This document shows, piece by piece, positions 17,278-25,581 of a stretch of 43,302 bases of DNA. Under the pieces are notes generated by a model that worked only from the letters and a program-made list of their open reading frames with translations, did no database searches and had not been told where the DNA came from. The DNA comes from an uncultured Clostridia bacterium (lineage in GTDB: Bacteria > Bacillota > Clostridia > Christensenellales > UBA1242): the NCBI GenBank assembly GCA_944383415.1, contig CALWPK010000002.1:1-43302 (forward strand), given 5' to 3'. Both the position numbers and the translations under genes were made by a program. The first letter of the stretch is position 1, and the number at the start of each line of letters is the position of its first letter.

Positions 17278-17308
17278 GTTGAAGAAATGGTTATCTTCAA
17301 CTTTTTTT
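17278..17308 (+). terminator. Rho-independent terminator after the CvpA-like gene
   Basis: The arms GTTGAAGA (17278-17285) and TCTTCAAC (17294-17301) enclose an 8-nt loop and are followed immediately by seven T's. Confidence 0.9.
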
Positions 17309-17689
17309 GTAAATGAAAATCTCAAGATAGTCTGAGATTGCTTGAGGTTTGGCGATGAAAATAAAAAACAATAAGAGTGACCAAATAAAAAATCAAAATT
17401 CTAATAATAAATTATTAAATAAAAATCAAAAAAAATTACGCAAAAATCTACACAATTTTGTGTTGCTTTAAAAGAGAATTTTACCTTTATAAGTAAAGCC
17501 ATTAGGTTCACTGATAGATTTTTACTAATTGACAAAAAAATGATGAGATGTAATGTGACGCAAAGATTGTACGGCATAGACTGAGATAGGAAAATCATTT
17601 TGGTATACTTTTTGATATACCGACAGGGCTAGGGAAATATTTTATGACTGATAATGTAAAAAAATTACTTTATAGTTTGAAATTTGGTA
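17309..17689. other. Intergenic stretch with possible small broken ORF and a dyad
   Basis: From ATG 17355 a frame reads MKIKNNKSDQIKNQNSNNKL and stops after about 38 codons. A neighbouring frame then reads VALKENFTFISKAIRFTDRF and on to MRCNVTQRLYGID, ending at 17584. Together they could be one frameshifted small gene, but with no recognised family and a weak ribosome site this is uncertain. A dyad GGTATA (17602-17607) / TATACC (17616-17621) lies further on, about 70 nt before the -35 box of the next gene. Confidence 0.3.
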
Positions 17690-17718
17690 TTGACTTTTTG
17701 CTACTCTTATGTTATATT
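17690..17718 (+). promoter_or_regulatory. Promoter of the small two-TM protein gene
   Basis: TTGACT (17690-17695), a 17-nt spacer and TATATT (17713-17718) precede an AGAGGAGA ribosome site and ATG 17746. Their position shows that the in-frame upstream ATG at 17644 is not the start. Confidence 0.8.
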
Positions 17719-17745
17719 AACCTAGAAAAAGAAAAGAGGAGAAAA

Positions 17746-18210
17746 ATGATTAAAAAGTTATCGTACAAAAAGTTTTTAGCAGTAATATGCGGTATACCTG
17801 TCGTAGTCTTCGCGACAGGTGCGACTTTGATGGGAGTTGGCGAAAGCAAACTGAAAAAAATTAAAAATAGATATGAAGACCGCGAGCAATTCTTGGAATT
17901 CTGCCTGAAAGACAATTATTTGAGAAATCTTTATGATGAAAAAGTTTATCCTGCTCAATTGCAGTATATGGATGGTGAAATTTCAAGGAAAGATCTCAAC
18001 AATGCAATAGACGCCTATCTATCTGAGGCTAGGAGAGAATATTCGTTCAAAGACTATACAGAGGTGTCTGGTCAGGCGGTGGAATATGAAATTGGCAGGA
18101 ATTTATCTTTTGCTGGCAGTGCGACAATGGCAGTTTCTATGGCTCTGAGTATTGGTGCTGCGATGGCAGTCTCTGCAACCAAAGAGGAAGAGGAAGAGAA
18201 AACCTTGTAG
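17746..18210 (+). CDS. Unknown 154-residue protein with two membrane segments
   Basis: Not recognised. Residues about 10-30 (FLAVICGIPVVVFATGATLM) form an N-terminal membrane segment. A charged, helical middle follows (KNRYEDREQFLEFC through SEARREYSFKDY). A second hydrophobic segment (SFAGSATMAVSMALSIGAAM) comes next, and the protein ends in a run of glutamates (KEEEEEKTL). The start is chosen at 17746 because a near-consensus promoter and a strong ribosome site lie between it and the upstream in-frame ATG. It is a single-gene unit between the CvpA-like gene and IS remnant copy B. Membrane location is clear; the role is not. Confidence 0.65.
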   Translation: MIKKLSYKKFLAVICGIPVVVFATGATLMGVGESKLKKIKNRYEDREQFLEFCLKDNYLRNLYDEKVYPAQLQYMDGEISRKDLNNAIDAYLSEARREYSFKDYTEVSGQAVEYEIGRNLSFAGSATMAVSMALSIGAAMAVSATKEEEEEKTL

Positions 18211-18274
18211 AGAAGAGTTTTGAGCAAGCGACCGATCGATTTCAAAAAAAACGCTATGGTCACTGCTAAAACAA

Positions 18275-18536
18275 ATGATCGACTTTACCATGTTGAACTT
18301 TATGTATCCAATTACTAATTGTTTTGTGAGAAATATTATATTCTCTACCTAAAGAAAATCTACTACCATTACCTGAAAAATATTTATTTAAAACTTCTTG
18401 TTTTAATTCAGGTGAGTAAGAATTAAATTTTTATCCTTTACTAGCCATAAAAAATACCTCCTATGGAATTTTACCATAAGAGGAATTTTTATTAAAGTGT
18501 CCTTTTTTTGCGGTAGCAAAAATGGGGTTCACTTCA
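18275..18536 (-). mobile_element. IS3-like remnant, copy B, inverted relative to copy A
   Basis: On the minus strand it starts with the same TGAAGTGAACCCC end at 18536, runs through the same leader (TTATGGTAAAATT, AGGAGGT) and orfA start. Here codon 6 is a stop (GGATAA where copy A has GGACAA), but the glycine-rich stretch is intact: SGNGSRFSLGREYNISHKT, then NWIHKVQHGKVDH. It thus extends about seven codons further into orfA than copy A and then breaks off near 18275. Both copies are dead and lack the right end. Together they form imperfect inverted repeats of about 240 bp around a 7.5-kb interval. Confidence 0.75.
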
Positions 18537-18920
18537 AAAATAGTGATTTTTTATATTTAATTAAGATTAATAATCTTTTATTAAATAAATTTAAAAAAAA
18601 TTATATTTTTATTGTGAATTTATTAAATTTTAATATTTTTATAAATATATTTTTTGTCTATAAAATAAGATATTTTAAAAATAAATACCAATTTTTCGCT
18701 TTAATTATAAATATTTTAAATGTTTCAATTTAATGTTTTTTAATATAATTAAGTTATTAATTAATATTTTTATTTTATTTGAAATTTTTAAAAAAATTAT
18801 TAACTATTTTGTTTTGATTATTTAGACAAACTTAGTTTAAGATAAAAAATTATCAATATAAAATTTATATTGATAATTAATAAAATATAATAAAAACATA
18901 AAATATTTTGACTTAAAACG
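18537..18920. other. AT-rich gene-free stretch
   Basis: An almost pure A/T stretch outside the IS end. No believable coding frame, terminator or RNA gene was seen. A small inverted repeat (ATTATCAATATAAA / TTTATATTGATAAT, about 18848-18880) is present. Confidence 0.65.
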
Positions 18921-19355
18921 CTATACACTTTGATTTATGTTGTTCAAATCAATGTAATGAGATGTCGTCTCAAGTACAAATGTCCTTCGACTGCAAATAT
19001 TTGACTTATCTTCAGTTTCAGCAATCTCTTCAGGTAAAACAAAATGAATATTTGATAAAGTAATGTCTGTGCAACAATCTCTATCGTGTTGAATAGCAAA
19101 CATTTTATGACCTTTTATAATTTTGCTTCCACCACTCGTTTCATACAATCTTAAACCTATTGCAATCTGCTTGTTTGGGCAAACATTTTTAACCGTTGTA
19201 GTCACACTTAAAAATCTGCCAATACTAGATAAATTTTGAGAATTTAGAACAACATTTTTGTTGTTCTCACAATAGTCAAAATCAATATTATGATTCGTCA
19301 TATCGTTTACATCAATTAATACTGGATCGGAAGTGCGTTCACTGCATTTACTCAT
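18921..19355 (-). CDS. Unknown Cys-containing protein (VKNVCPNKQIAIG family)
   Basis: A 144-residue soluble protein with six to seven cysteines, among them VKNVCPNKQIAIGLRL, HDRDCCTD and SNICSRRTFV. I recall similar uncharacterised proteins in Clostridia with a V-K-N-V-C-P-x-K/R-x-A-x-G core, a K-x-F-x-I segment and an F-V-L-P-E segment, all present here (KMFAIQHD, IHFVLPEEI). It looks like a beta-rich domain, possibly a surface or spore-coat-like component; that is speculation. A GGAGGAAAATT ribosome site precedes the ATG. A strong terminator separates it from the helicase gene upstream, so it is a separate unit. Confidence 0.6.
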   Translation of the reverse strand: MSKCSERTSDPVLIDVNDMTNHNIDFDYCENNKNVVLNSQNLSSIGRFLSVTTTVKNVCPNKQIAIGLRLYETSGGSKIIKGHKMFAIQHDRDCCTDITLSNIHFVLPEEIAETEDKSNICSRRTFVLETTSHYIDLNNINQSV

Positions 19356-19399
19356 AATTTTCCTCCCAACATCATTATATGAAATTAAATTTAAAAAGT

Positions 19400-19440
19400 T
19401 AAAAAATAGGCAGAAGATAACTTTCGTTACCTTCGCCTAT
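19400..19440 (-). terminator. Rho-independent terminator of the helicase-nuclease gene
   Basis: On the minus strand ATAGGCGAAGGTAAC pairs with GTTATCTTCTGCCTAT (one bulged U) around a GAAA tetraloop and is followed by six T's. It lies directly after the gene's stop. Confidence 0.9.
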
Positions 19441-19443
19441 AGA

Positions 19444-22400
19444 TTAAACAGAATATTTTTTCTTCGCTTCATTGATCGCCTTGACAATGTTTGTGATCAC
19501 TTTGTTTTTGTTCATCCACCAATCTCTGCTCCACACACGCATTATCGTCCAACCACGAGATTGAAGGAATTTCGTCCTATACACATCACGTTCCAAAATA
19601 GAGTCGCTACTCTTGAACGCCGCATAATCACATTCAATTCCTAGTAAATATCTGTCAATTTTTTTATCATAAACTGCAAGTGACAGTTTATAGTCTGTAT
19701 TACCTAAATTTGTTTCGACAGAATATCCCAGTTTTATCAACTCATTTTTGATATCATTTTCGATAGAATTATTGATAGTTTCCATATTTGAATTAGGCAA
19801 ACTTGGCTTGAAACTATCCAAAACAAATCCTGCCTCTTTATACTTCTTGTTCGATATGGCGCGAACATATTTCAAATAACTCTTGAATATTTTTGGTCCT
19901 GCGTTTTTGCTCCCCTCTACGATCAATTCTTCAGGTTCAATGCTCGTCACCACATAAATCTTTTCTTTCGCACGAGTGATTGCAACGTTTAGTCTATTTT
20001 CTCCGCCCTCGACTGACAGCGAACCAAAGTGGGCAACCACCTTTCCATATTCGTTGCGTGCATAACCAATGCTGAATATAATGATATCACGCTCATCACC
20101 TTGTACATTTTCTAGATTCTTGATGAAAATTGAAGTATCTTCATTGTTTTCTTTCCTATTTTGCTCACGAATATACGCATCTCTAAATGCAGAATCTTTT
20201 TGGCACTCTAAATCAATTGCATCCTCGATTGCATTCTCTTGCTCTGTATTGAATGTGATGATTCCTATTGAAGATTTGTTTCGTCTGTTTTTGATCAATT
20301 TCTTGAGCAATGTCACTACAGCATTTGCCTCTTCCTCGTTTCGTCTGCCTAACCAGTGTCCGTTGACTTTGATTCGCTCAATTGGTTTGCTACCCACATT
20401 CTTTGAAATGTTCGGTGCTATTTGCAATTTACCATCATAGAAAGCATAGTTTGAAAAATCTATCAATTCCTCGCTCTTGCTTCGATAGTGATAGGTCAAA
20501 TTCGTGCTAGCGAATCTAGATGTCGCAAGGTCTAGCAAACTTTCCACTTCAAGCGCCGCTTGCGTTGCCATATCCAATTCATCATCGCTATCATTACCCA
20601 TATAACGTTTTACAAAAGTTGCCGTAGGACGCAACTGCTTTGAGTCTCCCGCCACCACGATACTCTTCCCTCGATAAATTGTAGGAAGGGTGTTTTCGAT
20701 GAACACCTGACTCGCCTCATCAAATAGGATGATATCAAACATCTCTTTTTTAAGTGGGAATATCGTTGAGACACTTTCTGGAGACAATAGCCAACAAGGA
20801 AAGAGTTTTAGCAAAAAATCATTGTATAGATCCATCGCCTTTCTTATCGGCAACAGATTCTGCTGTTTCGTAATTTGATATAGATAATTTTTGCTCTCCT
20901 CATTTTCGTTGAAGTAGTCTATATACTCTTCTTTAAATTTGTTCAAACAAATCTCTTTTGAAATTTGTTTTTCGTCCTTTTTAAGTGACAACACGCGATT
21001 GCGAATGTTTTCAAAATCAATGATCTTTGAAAGTTCTGTCCTATTGAGTTCTTCGTATTTGATTGTTTCGTGATAGATTCTGATTTCCATCAGTTTATCA
21101 ATAATCTCTTTGTATTGACGTGCATTCTTTGCGTTCTGATATGCGAAATTGAGAATTATTCGCTCGTCATCTGTCAAGCCCAATAGTGACACATTGACAT
21201 CCCTTATTTCAATATAATCGTTGAGAGCATTCAATAGCAATCTCAAAAAGATTGAATTTCCGTTGATCAAATTGTCAATTGTCATCAAAAAGCCTTTCCT
21301 ATCCAGCACTTTGTTGAGCAATGAGTACTGACTAATATAATTCTGGATATCCTCTAGAGTTTGCTCAAAATTCTCCTTAATCTCCTCTTCTTTCTTGATA
21401 ACTTTATTTTTCACAAACGGATATGCTGGGAACAAAATCTTCGACATCTTCAGGTCTTTGTGCAATTTCTTGTTTTCCACCTTTGAAATCATATCTATGA
21501 GAGGTTGCATATCTTCGATCTTGTCCACGTCGTTCTCTAGCATATATATGATCAACTGCCTTGCGTGTGGATGCTTTGCAGTATCAAATGGAACTATATT
21601 TTTTTGAACTATCTCTTTCAGATACACTTTCATTTGATTGATTGTATGTATCTCAACATTCGCTTTGATATGATCGATGAGAGGATTGTTTTTCTTGAGT
21701 TCTATGTATCTATAATACAAATTGGCTTTGTTCTTTTCCTTGATGATTCGCAAAGTAGAATGCAATCTCTGATAATCCATTGCCATCAAATCTTTGTTTT
21801 TCTTCATCAATTTATAAAGCACATAATCGTAACTATTCTTGCCAATTTTTGCAGAATTGGTGTACATCTCTTGAAGTGACAAGCCGAACGGAGTTTTCGT
21901 AAACATTGCGTTCGATATAGTCTGCAATTCGTCAATCTCTTTTTCAATAGCATCCTCAACTCTGTCAAAATCTTGTGTCGTGACGTTTGTAGTGTTTGAA
22001 TTCATCACCGCTTGGTGCATCTGTGCACATCGCTCGTAGAATTCTACTTTGTTTTTCTCCGCATCGGTTATGAACATACATTTTGAATTGAGCGTATTCA
22101 ATCGGTTGAACACGACTTCCAACGCCGCTTTTTTCTGGGATACTACAAGAACTCGTTTGTTCTTGCACAACGCGTCCGAGATGATATTCACGATCGTCTG
22201 TGATTTACCCGTACCTGGAGGTCCATAGATCACTAGATTATTGTATTGATTGAGTCTGTCTATAGCACTCTCTTGAGCATAATCTAGATCATTAATAGTG
22301 AATATTCTATCATCATATTTCTTATTTTTCTTGATATTTTTCGCTTCCAACAGTTGCCTAATCGCAGATGAAGTCAAATGCTTTTTCTCTAGTATTGCGT

Positions 22401-23256
22401 AATCATTATATATAGAATTAGCAAGTGGGAAACGGCCTATGACGCAGGAATTGATTATCTTCAGACCGTCCACATCGTTAGGCTCAGGGATGTCATCGAA
22501 TTTGACAAACTTATTCAGAGAATCAAAATTGTCTCTAATATCAAATTTGTAACCATAATTTGCTAGATATTCGACTACATCTTTTACAGTCCTAAGTTTG
22601 TAATCAATTAGATTATCAAACTCCATTATCATTCCATCATTTTTCAACCTATGCTCTTTTGCGTATGCGAGCATAAGCACTTTATTGAATTGGACCAATT
22701 CATCTGACTTTGCTTCTATTGAGACTGTATTGTCATTTTCAACATTGATCACGACAGGGAAAAGTATCAGAGGTGCTTTCACGACAATATCTTTGTTCAA
22801 CACTCCAGTGACGAAAGGATATCCAACAAATAGTTCGTACCTACCTGTCTCTTTTGCAAACTCGTCAATCTCTCTTTTCAATCCGCGCAATGCGTTGACT
22901 TGAGATGAGATAATACGTTTTCCTTCCTCTCTACGCAAACGTTCGCGTCTAAGATTCTCCAATCGTTTCTCCTCTGCTTCCATTCCATCGGTCGACTTAA
23001 ATTGAGGTTTGACTTTGCCTTCGAGATTAAAGTTCTTGAACAAGCGCTCTTTCATATTTTTATTTATCAAAGAATATCCAGTACGTTTACCTTTCCACAA
23101 GAATGTAAAAAATTCTTGAAACTCATCTTTATCGTTTCCAATCACTGCACCTATATCGTACGAATATTTCCTGCTAATATTCTTAGCATACAGACTTCTA
23201 TTCTTTCCGCTAATTTCTATCAAACGTTCTTTGTAATATTTATAAACCGATCCCAT
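19444..23256 (-). CDS. Large SF1 helicase fused to a MTES_1575-type restriction-like nuclease
   Basis: About 1270 residues. The N-terminal ~330 residues (SVYKYYKERLIEISGKNRS and on) resemble the DUF4011-like regions of large helicases. Walker A is GPPGTGKS (about 345-352) and Walker B DEAS (about 846-849), followed by VVAGDSKQLRPT, HYRSKSEELIDFSNYAFY and EGGENRLNVAITRAK, all Upf1-like SF1 helicase motifs. The ~490 residues between Walker A and B are a long helical insertion. The C-terminal ~100 residues match the MTES_1575 PD-(D/E)XK-type domain: LLGIECDYAAFKSSDSILER then a RGWTIMRVWSRDWW motif. Start: ATG 23256 has AAGGGA upstream, while the in-frame TTG at 23304 overlaps the promoter. This architecture occurs in genome-defence and DNA-repair proteins; antiphage function is inference. 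It stands alone, with its own promoter and terminator. Confidence 0.8.
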   Translation of the reverse strand: MGSVYKYYKERLIEISGKNRSLYAKNISRKYSYDIGAVIGNDKDEFQEFFTFLWKGKRTGYSLINKNMKERLFKNFNLEGKVKPQFKSTDGMEAEEKRLENLRRERLRREEGKRIISSQVNALRGLKREIDEFAKETGRYELFVGYPFVTGVLNKDIVVKAPLILFPVVINVENDNTVSIEAKSDELVQFNKVLMLAYAKEHRLKNDGMIMEFDNLIDYKLRTVKDVVEYLANYGYKFDIRDNFDSLNKFVKFDDIPEPNDVDGLKIINSCVIGRFPLANSIYNDYAILEKKHLTSSAIRQLLEAKNIKKNKKYDDRIFTINDLDYAQESAIDRLNQYNNLVIYGPPGTGKSQTIVNIISDALCKNKRVLVVSQKKAALEVVFNRLNTLNSKCMFITDAEKNKVEFYERCAQMHQAVMNSNTTNVTTQDFDRVEDAIEKEIDELQTISNAMFTKTPFGLSLQEMYTNSAKIGKNSYDYVLYKLMKKNKDLMAMDYQRLHSTLRIIKEKNKANLYYRYIELKKNNPLIDHIKANVEIHTINQMKVYLKEIVQKNIVPFDTAKHPHARQLIIYMLENDVDKIEDMQPLIDMISKVENKKLHKDLKMSKILFPAYPFVKNKVIKKEEEIKENFEQTLEDIQNYISQYSLLNKVLDRKGFLMTIDNLINGNSIFLRLLLNALNDYIEIRDVNVSLLGLTDDERIILNFAYQNAKNARQYKEIIDKLMEIRIYHETIKYEELNRTELSKIIDFENIRNRVLSLKKDEKQISKEICLNKFKEEYIDYFNENEESKNYLYQITKQQNLLPIRKAMDLYNDFLLKLFPCWLLSPESVSTIFPLKKEMFDIILFDEASQVFIENTLPTIYRGKSIVVAGDSKQLRPTATFVKRYMGNDSDDELDMATQAALEVESLLDLATSRFASTNLTYHYRSKSEELIDFSNYAFYDGKLQIAPNISKNVGSKPIERIKVNGHWLGRRNEEEANAVVTLLKKLIKNRRNKSSIGIITFNTEQENAIEDAIDLECQKDSAFRDAYIREQNRKENNEDTSIFIKNLENVQGDERDIIIFSIGYARNEYGKVVAHFGSLSVEGGENRLNVAITRAKEKIYVVTSIEPEELIVEGSKNAGPKIFKSYLKYVRAISNKKYKEAGFVLDSFKPSLPNSNMETINNSIENDIKNELIKLGYSVETNLGNTDYKLSLAVYDKKIDRYLLGIECDYAAFKSSDSILERDVYRTKFLQSRGWTIMRVWSRDWWMNKNKVITNIVKAINEAKKKYSV

Positions 23257-23275
23257 AACCCATCCCTTTTCTTTT

Positions 23276-23304
23276 ATTTTATCAGAATGTGTCAAATTTT
23301 TCAA
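23276..23304 (-). promoter_or_regulatory. Promoter of the helicase-nuclease gene
   Basis: On the minus strand TTGAAA (23304-23299), a 17-nt spacer and TAAAAT (23281-23276) lie 19 nt before ATG 23256. This argues against the upstream TTG as start. Confidence 0.7.
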
Positions 23305-23547
23305 GTAATTCTGCCTACTATTAAAAATATTACGAAAATAGTTTGTTATTAGTTTTTTTAACGAATTAATTTGAATTTTTCATTATTATTTATAAAAATT
23401 CATCTTTATCCAAATATAAGTAATAATTTATTAATTTGAAATACAAAAATATGTTAAATATGAAAAATATAATTGTTGATTTATCAACACAAAATTAATA
23501 TTCTATCAATTTGAAATAACATCAAATCTAACGAAAATATTATATAC

Positions 23548-24501
23548 TTATTTTTGCGTAAAATTTTTATTTTTTGGTATCGCGATCAAAACAATTTCTG
23601 TAGCAAAAATCGGCCCGCCATAATATCTAAGGTGTAAATCGTAGTTGTTGTTATACTTTAAAATCAATTTCGGTATTTCAAATAAATCTGTGTTGTTGTG
23701 ATATACCGAGATGAGCAAAATCGGAGAGTCTTTTTTGATATGCTCTTTCATCCCTTCAATCGCCTTATACTCACCACCTTCAATATCCATCTTCACAATA
23801 TCTATAGATTCTAAAATTTCATCGTCTAGCGAAACTCCATTCACTATTATTCTACCATTTTCAGTGATTTTATTTGCTGATGATTCTATGTTTTCATCAA
23901 AACACAATTTGCTCTTTTTGTCCGTCACAGCCTTTTTGATAATTGAAATGTTTGGATAATCTTTCAAATTTTTTTCCATCTTCTCTATATTAATTTCACT
24001 GATTTCATAGCAATACATTTTTTTATATGAATGTTCACCATAACTATCTATGTAGTCTAGTACACTATCACCTATGAATGCACCAACATCTACGAATACT
24101 TGATCTTTCAATCTAGGCATAAGATCAAGGTCAAAATAATGTTTGTATATATTTTCAATAGAATTTTTCAGATGTTCAAAATCAAAATTATAAAAATTAT
24201 TTAGAATTGAAAACAATATATACTTTGATTTGTAATCTTTCAAATTTTTATACAACTCCTCCAATTCGTCAATGTGTTCGTCAAAAACTTTTGCTTTGAG
24301 CCGGAGCATTTCATAATTGTCATATTCGATTTCAATTTTTCCCCAATATTGAAATTGATTCAAAAATTGCTGTATTGATAGTTGAGTAGCAATTGGAAGC
24401 ATTTTAAATTTCAAAAACATATTAAAATAAATTCCATCTTTATCCTTTCCTTTGATTTCATCAATCAGCGAAAAAAACAATCTATCTATATAATTCCCCA
24501 T
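23548..24501 (-). CDS. FkbM-family methyltransferase
   Basis: A 317-residue protein. A helical N-terminal ~110 residues precede a Rossmann SAM-methyltransferase domain: VFVDVGAFIGDSVLDYI (SAM-binding glycine loop), MYCYEIS (acidic end of strand 2), then VKMDIEGGEYKAIEGM. The last is the hallmark D-I-E-G-x-E motif of FkbM proteins, which O-methylate sugars or polyketides. In bacteria with glycan loci they usually methylate surface polysaccharide or glycolipid. An AGGAGAAA ribosome site precedes the ATG. A 25-nt near-perfect palindrome lies just upstream and may control expression. No other glycan gene is immediately adjacent, so the target is unknown. Confidence 0.8.
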   Translation of the reverse strand: MGNYIDRLFFSLIDEIKGKDKDGIYFNMFLKFKMLPIATQLSIQQFLNQFQYWGKIEIEYDNYEMLRLKAKVFDEHIDELEELYKNLKDYKSKYILFSILNNFYNFDFEHLKNSIENIYKHYFDLDLMPRLKDQVFVDVGAFIGDSVLDYIDSYGEHSYKKMYCYEISEINIEKMEKNLKDYPNISIIKKAVTDKKSKLCFDENIESSANKITENGRIIVNGVSLDDEILESIDIVKMDIEGGEYKAIEGMKEHIKKDSPILLISVYHNNTDLFEIPKLILKYNNNYDLHLRYYGGPIFATEIVLIAIPKNKNFTQK

Positions 24502-24518
24502 TTTTTCTCCTAAATTTT

Positions 24519-24543
24519 ATTAAACAAAATCGTTTTGTTTAAT
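24519..24543. promoter_or_regulatory. Long palindrome upstream of the FkbM gene
   Basis: ATTAAACAAAA (24519-24529), a 3-nt centre and TTTTGTTTAAT (24533-24543) form 11-bp perfect arms. It begins 18 nt before the ATG. It could be an operator, or a weak AU hairpin in the leader. Confidence 0.45.
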
Positions 24544-24611
24544 ATAAATATATGAAGATTTTATTAAAATAGGTGCTATTATGAATGTTTTTATTTAATG
24601 ATCAAAAATAA

Positions 24612-24635
24612 GTCAATTTTCAATACGCAATTGAC
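24612..24635 (-). terminator. Probable terminator after radC
   Basis: On the minus strand the arms GTCAATT and AATTGAC (7 bp, 10-nt loop) are followed by TTATTTTT. The low GC of the stem makes it moderate. Confidence 0.55.
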
Positions 24636-24642
24636 ATATCGG

Positions 24643-25425
24643 CTATTTGATAGAATAGTCGTATTTATTTTGCTGAAGATTGACTTCTTGCTTTTTATTG
24701 AAAGAATATAAATTGGCGTATTTTTGACGCATTTGTCCAATCAAACCTTCACATCCAAATGAGTAGTAATTATCTTCGTTCAATATTATATGATCGAGCA
24801 GAGACACCCCCATTATTGAACATATATCAAAAATTTTTCGAGTCGTCTCAATATCTTCCTCACTAGGATACGCCTTACCATTAGGATGAGTATGAAACAA
24901 AATTATTCCTGTCAACACTTTGCTAGTGATCATCTGTGCGAAATCTTTGAGCCCAATTTTAATATTGACATCGTTCACGCCCTCTATTTCAAAAGTCTTG
25001 ACAATTTTATTCATATTATTCAGACCTACAACATATAGAAATTCTTTTGAATGAATCTCATAATTCTCTCTAAAATATTCTACACAGTCGCGTGGACAAT
25101 TGAGTCGGATATCTAGTTTGTCTTGCTTAAATTTTTTATATAATTCAAACACTTCCGGTAACATTGTCAAAAATAATGCAGTCTCGTCACCTACGCCCTT
25201 TGTAGTCGTAAGATCCAAATAATCAGCCTCTAACACATTTGAAAATCCATTGTATTTATCAATCAACTCATGTGCAAGCGCGTTCGTGTCTTTTTGTGGA
25301 ATTGTATAAGTCAATAATAATTCCAAAACCTCGTGCATACTCAAAGATTTCAAACCATTAATTCTAACTTTGTCTTTCAATCGTTGTCTATGTCCTGCGT
25401 GTTTGTGTTTAAATTCTTTTTTCAT
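24643..25425 (-). CDS. radC: RadC-family JAB-domain protein
   Basis: A 260-residue protein. The N-terminal half has the helix-hairpin-helix-like region typical of RadC (LTTTKGVGDETALFL). The C-terminal half is the JAB/MPN domain with its metal motif, an upstream glutamate and HTHPNG...YPSEED (H-x-H-P...S-x-x-D). Despite its name, RadC has no proven repair role; such proteins are common as single chromosomal genes and on mobile elements. The start lacks a ribosome site. A weak TTTAGA/TATAGC promoter with the -10 ending 9 nt before the ATG would make it near-leaderless, consistent with other single genes in this window. The residues after the JAB domain (about 230-260) form a short charged tail. 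Confidence 0.85.
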   Translation of the reverse strand: MKKEFKHKHAGHRQRLKDKVRINGLKSLSMHEVLELLLTYTIPQKDTNALAHELIDKYNGFSNVLEADYLDLTTTKGVGDETALFLTMLPEVFELYKKFKQDKLDIRLNCPRDCVEYFRENYEIHSKEFLYVVGLNNMNKIVKTFEIEGVNDVNIKIGLKDFAQMITSKVLTGIILFHTHPNGKAYPSEEDIETTRKIFDICSIMGVSLLDHIILNEDNYYSFGCEGLIGQMRQKYANLYSFNKKQEVNLQQNKYDYSIK

Positions 25426-25533
25426 ATTTGTACCGCTATATTTAGGTTACCACAAAATCTAAATTTTTCAAAATAATTTTGAAAAATATATGAAAAATAG
25501 ATATAAAAAAAATTTTATTGTGATATAATAATT

Positions 25534-25562
25534 TTGACATATAATAACGACTAATATATATT
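25534..25562 (+). promoter_or_regulatory. Promoter of the HtrA-like protease gene
   Basis: TTGACA (25534-25539), a 17-nt spacer and TATATT (25557-25562), then an AAGGAGAA ribosome site before ATG 25582. A second possible promoter, TTGTGA (25518-25523) with a 16-nt spacer and TATAAT (25540-25545), overlaps it. Confidence 0.75.
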
Positions 25563-25581
25563 AAACTATAAAGGAGAACTT

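Noticed and set aside
17401..17598. 65-codon hydrophobic minus-strand ORF
   Set aside because: No ribosome site, composition of antisense AT-rich DNA, and it overlaps a more protein-like plus-strand frame.
17644..17745. Upstream ATG start for the two-TM protein
   Set aside because: A near-consensus promoter and a strong ribosome site lie inside that stretch, before ATG 17746.
10543..18536. Active phase-variable invertible switch
   Set aside because: No recombinase gene or promoter arrangement at the repeats; only passive homologous inversion is plausible.
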